Assembly: GCF_000165425.1 (NCBI RefSeq)
Contig: NW_001799178.1
Coordinates: 310,001 to 374,000 of the forward strand
Length of the DNA: 64,000 nt
Source: Paramecium tetraurelia
Taxonomy: Eukaryota > Ciliophora > Oligohymenophorea > Peniculida > Parameciidae
Direction of reading: 5' to 3'
Below the pieces are notes generated by a model, which had not been told where the DNA came from, did no database searches, and saw nothing but the letters and a program-made list of their open reading frames with translations. Shown piece by piece: positions 60,533-64,000 of this stretch (its first letter is position 1; each line of letters starts with the position of its first letter). The translations under genes and the position numbers were made by a program.

Positions 60533-62647
60533 ATGTCAACAGCAGGGTACTTAAATAAATACAATAACAAGAAATAGAATGATACTAAATCAATTGTAAG
60601 TTAACAATCTAGTAAAAAGGTATCAAATCTATAATTTGTTTTAGAGTACAACTACAGATGTAAAAACAAAAGAAGACATATTGAATAAAATGCAATAGAA
60701 CGAAGAGAAGCACAGACAATTGATGATTGAAAATAATAAAAGGAGAAAGGAATAAGAAAAGAAACTCAAATTGCAAGAGGAGGAGAAGTAGAAATAAGCA
60801 GCTGCATTGCTTGATCAAAGAAAGAAAACAAAGGAATAGGCTTATATCAATTATTTAAGAAACAATACCAAATAAATATTGGCAGACTATTAACCCAGGT
60901 AAACTGATTATCCTAAGCAAAATCCAAAACCTCCATTGGAGAAGAAAGTATAAACAAATTACAATAATTTCGAAGCACTTGATCTAGAAGTATCCCAAGT
61001 TGCTAAGAACAAAAAATTGCCTCAAGAATTTTAAAAATAATGGGAAGATTTTGAAGTCATGAGGAAAAGTGAACTATTAGATAGTCTTGACTTAAGCATG
61101 GCTTAAAAATAAAAACCAACTCCAAATCAAAAAAAGAATGATCTACAACAATTACTAGGATTACCAGAGGAATGTAGTGATGACGAAGAAGATTTGTGGA
61201 AGAATACAATGAAAAATGGATAATTGGCTAAATAAAATGCAAAGCCTCCTTTATCCAAACCTGCTTAATGGGCTGAATAAGCAATGACTTAAGCAGACGA
61301 TGTCTTATCTAAAATGAGTTAAAAACAAGGGACAGAAAGAGATAAGAGAGAACAATCTTCATAAAAAATATAATAATAAGAACCATTAAATACTAAATAA
61401 AAATAAACTTCTTCATCAGTTCCCAAAAAAACTCCTCCAAATAAGAATTAAGAACATATGAAAATATTATAATAAAAAGAATAACAATTGCTGTCTCAAC
61501 AAATGCAAATTCAATAGCAAATATAATAAAATACTGTTGATACTAATTAGAATAACACTAATAATCCTTCTCATTAAAATCCTCCTCGAAAGCCTCCATA
61601 AAATATAAGAATTACTAATAAATAAATACATAAACAAGCTAGCAGTGTCCAAGATGAACAAAATCATATCTAAGAATTTCTTCAGGTATAGATTTGTGAT
61701 ATTATTATGATAGGAGGATCTTTAAAATATCAACGATATGGAAATGTAGATTTAACTTGAACTATTAAATTTGAATAAAGAGAACAAATAAAAGATAGAA
61801 TCAGTATAGTAAAAATATGGAGTGAGAAATTTGCAATCTTCCAATCAAGTAAACAGGGTAGTGTTTGTTTAGAATTAATATCCAAGTATTGTGCATTAAT
61901 ATTTTAGTAAAGTCCTAAGAAGATTAAATTGAGGCATCCTTATTGAAATTGGATATGATGCTTTAATAACCGCCTTAAAAACCAATAGAATAATAATAAT
62001 TTAATAATTAATAATAGCAATAATAAATAAGTTACACAATTCCGTTACAATAAAATATCTAACAGAATACTTATTAACAATAATAGACTTAATAACAACC
62101 AATTAATTAGTAAAATTATTAATAATAATTAAACCCTCAATAATATTAATAATTACTAGAATAGTAGAATTTTCTCTAGTAATAATTGATAAGGGCATAA
62201 TAATAGATATAATAGATGCAGTAATAAACACAACAAACAACATAAACTACTAATTAGCAATAGGGAGATTTTCCTCAATTTCCTTCTTATGTATTACATT
62301 AAGATCATTAGTCCTTTGTGTAAACATTCTCAAACGGAATACCTTAATAGTAATAGCATTAGTAATAGTAATAATAATAAACATTTAATTCTAAACCGAG
62401 GAATGTTATTTCAAGTGAAAATCAAAGCGTTTCAATAGTTTCATCATAATAGAACGATAAATATACTTTTGATCTAGATTTTGGAGTTCAAAAAAATCCC
62501 CAAAATACTTACACTCAATAAGCCTTAAAGAAAATGACTCAGAAGCAATCTTCAGTTAAATCAAATATTCCAATAGAGGAAGAAGAAGAGCCAGAGGAAG
62601 GTAAAATAGAAGTTAGAAAAGATTTAAGAAATCTACTTTTTGATTGA
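60533..62647 (+). CDS. Gln-rich low-complexity protein with coiled coil
   Basis: About 660 residues. An N-terminal charged coiled coil (residues 30-110: HRQLMIENNKRRKEQEKKLKL ...) is followed by a mixed charged/Gln region with the acidic ECSDDEEDLW, and then a Gln-rich region of about 140 residues (61,960-62,380) written in TAA/TAG/CAA. The C-terminus is acidic (IEEEEEPEEGKIE) and ends RNLLFD before TGA 62645-62647. Introns: 25 nt near 60,639-60,663, 28 nt near 61,688-61,715, and a longer one in 61,857-61,917 whose borders I cannot fix. No domain known. Composition resembles RNA-granule or cytoskeletal linkers. Confidence 0.6.
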
Positions 62648-62690
62648 AATGCATAATTAGTAAATAAAATATCTTTATTATAATTATTTA

Positions 62691-64000
62691 ATGAATAATA
62701 CTCTCATCAACCTATCTGCAGAAATATTGCAAGCCTTAGACATTAAGAAATATTAATAAAAAGATGTAATTTGAGTTCTAAAATTACTTAGTTGAATCGA
62801 ACCACTTAGAGGCTGAGATAAAGCGAGCTAGGATATAATGATGGAAGGCCTATTTGTTTAAATAAAATCTACTAAGAGAGAGAGGACGAGGAAGTTTACA
62901 ATGAAATACGAATGAGGAAGGCAAAGCCCATGTATAAATTAATGTTTGGCACAGAATTTCATATCAAAGACTTATCAAACAGATTGAAAGTGTTGCTAAA
63001 AGAGTTGGGTGTTCATGTTGCAGCTGAAGATACAAGGGGATTGAGTAGTCAAATAACATTGGCATTTGTGGATATTTTAGAAGAAATATACATTATATAT
63101 AAGCAAACTGCAATGCAAGGAGAAGATGGCTAATAGTACTTCATGAAAAGTGTGATGAATGTATTGACTACATATAGAGGATATGACTTCATAATTATAG
63201 AACCCAATTATAATGAAGTTTAGCTTTCAGTACTTTACTCAACAATGTATGAGGTGGATAGTCAAATAGACAGGATAATGGCCTAGACTCTACATTAGGA
63301 AAATGATTAAAGTAAACAAATTATTGAGTATGGAACATTTAATGAGGACTTTAAAAATTATTAAGATGCTGTGAATATGGAACCATTAAATTTTGAATAC
63401 AATTGGGAAATCGAATATAAAGAAGAAGAGCAATAAGAAATGGAATAAATTGAAGTAATTGAAGATGCAGGGATTATCAATTATTTACCAGAATTTGATA
63501 AGCAATTTCATATATATATAGTGGAAGCATAGCCAGAAAAAAATTGGTAATAATTGATATATGAATTATTAAAAGACTTATGTGATAAGAATTTGTCAAA
63601 TTTAGTTTTGGAATAGAAATTTTATGGAATATTAAAAAATATATATGCTGCATAATATTTATTGATTCATAGAAAGGATATAGTTAAATTTTTGAGTAAT
63701 AAGAAATTCTTGGAATAATACAATTATTAATAGAAACAAAACATGAAAAATAAAGAGACAGCTTCTTCAAATTATCAATTACTTGCTAAAATTGGGATAG
63801 ATATTGATTAGGAAGAATTGTTGGTACTAAGAAAATTAGAACTTAAAAGTCTACAAAAAATATCGAGTACATTGTAAGAAGGTTTAATAGAATTTGATCC
63901 AGAATAATATACAAGAATGGAACAATAAACTTTGCTTAGATATTTTCCTACCTCTACAAGAACAGATAAATTAGAATATCTATATATACGAATTGATCCC
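62691..64000 (+). CDS. ASCC3: ASCC3/Slh1-like Ski2-family helicase, N-terminal part only
   Basis: Frame open from ATG 62691 to the window end, about 425 residues, with one 26-nt intron near 62,768-62,793. No helicase motif is inside the window. The assignment rests on the segment just before where the helicase should start: EGLIEFDPEQYTRMEQQTLLR corresponds to human ASCC3 'EGLMCFDPKELRIQREQALL', and FPTSTRTDKLEYLYIRIDP corresponds to the 'LP.G..R....YEEV.IP' strand preceding the first RecA domain in ASCC3 and Brr2. ASCC3 unwinds stalled collided ribosomes and alkylated DNA in animals. The first 330 residues show no recognisable domain. A Brr2-like protein is the main alternative. 3' end outside window. 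Confidence 0.6.

Overview
The window is somatic (macronuclear) DNA of a ciliate, most likely Paramecium of the P. aurelia group. Every recognisable protein is interrupted by in-frame TAA and TAG at positions where its relatives carry Gln or other polar residues, and each reading frame closes on TGA. This is the ciliate nuclear code with TGA as the only stop. Introns are mostly 20-35 nt, start GTA and end TAG or AAG. The DNA is strongly AT-rich, and genes on both strands are separated by tens to a few hundred bases. I needed only introns, never TA-bounded inserts, to close the gene models, which argues for the rearranged macronuclear genome. I found no tRNA, rRNA, CRISPR array, insertion sequence or virus-like element.

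Layout. 0-19 kb: CTNNBL1 (runs off the left edge), a nine-repeat MORN protein, the ciliary transport subunit IFT139, a Kelch protein, proteasome lid subunit PSMD12/Rpn5, a Slo-type K+ channel, a CAMK-group kinase, an EF-hand protein and a monoglyceride-lipase-like hydrolase. 18.6-22.4 kb: a cluster of RING-finger genes, the last with a long Gln tract written in TAA/TAG codons. 22.5-30.5 kb: a charged disordered protein, a Brl1/Brr6 nuclear-envelope protein, two poorly known genes, a double cyclic-nucleotide-binding protein and the GH85 glycosidase ENGase. 31-42 kb: a SAM plus double-FHA protein, a calcium-dependent protein kinase and a 5.9-kb ZNFX1-like helicase with about 22 NFX1-type zinc fingers. 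42-53 kb: a TBC protein, a helical-repeat protein, a Q-rich coiled-coil protein and an FCP1/SCP-type phosphatase, with two copies of PACRG in inverted orientation around the last two. 53-64 kb: ESCRT-II subunit SNF8, a coiled-coil protein, another cyclic-nucleotide-binding protein, a TauE/SafE transporter, two low-complexity proteins and the start of an ASCC3/Slh1-like helicase.

No operon-like logic joins the genes. The themes are ordinary ciliate biology: cilia (IFT139, PACRG), Ca2+ and cyclic-nucleotide signalling (Slo channel, CDPK, EF-hand and cNMP-binding proteins), protein turnover (PSMD12, RING proteins, SNF8) and RNA helicases (ZNFX1-like, ASCC3-like). The most striking structural feature is a 909-bp inverted repeat, apparently identical across all PACRG coding and intron sequence I compared, with arms 6.6 kb apart. 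The main part I could not explain is 47.8-49.7 kb, which includes a small GC-rich island.

All gene models were built by hand. Exon borders marked as uncertain should be treated so.
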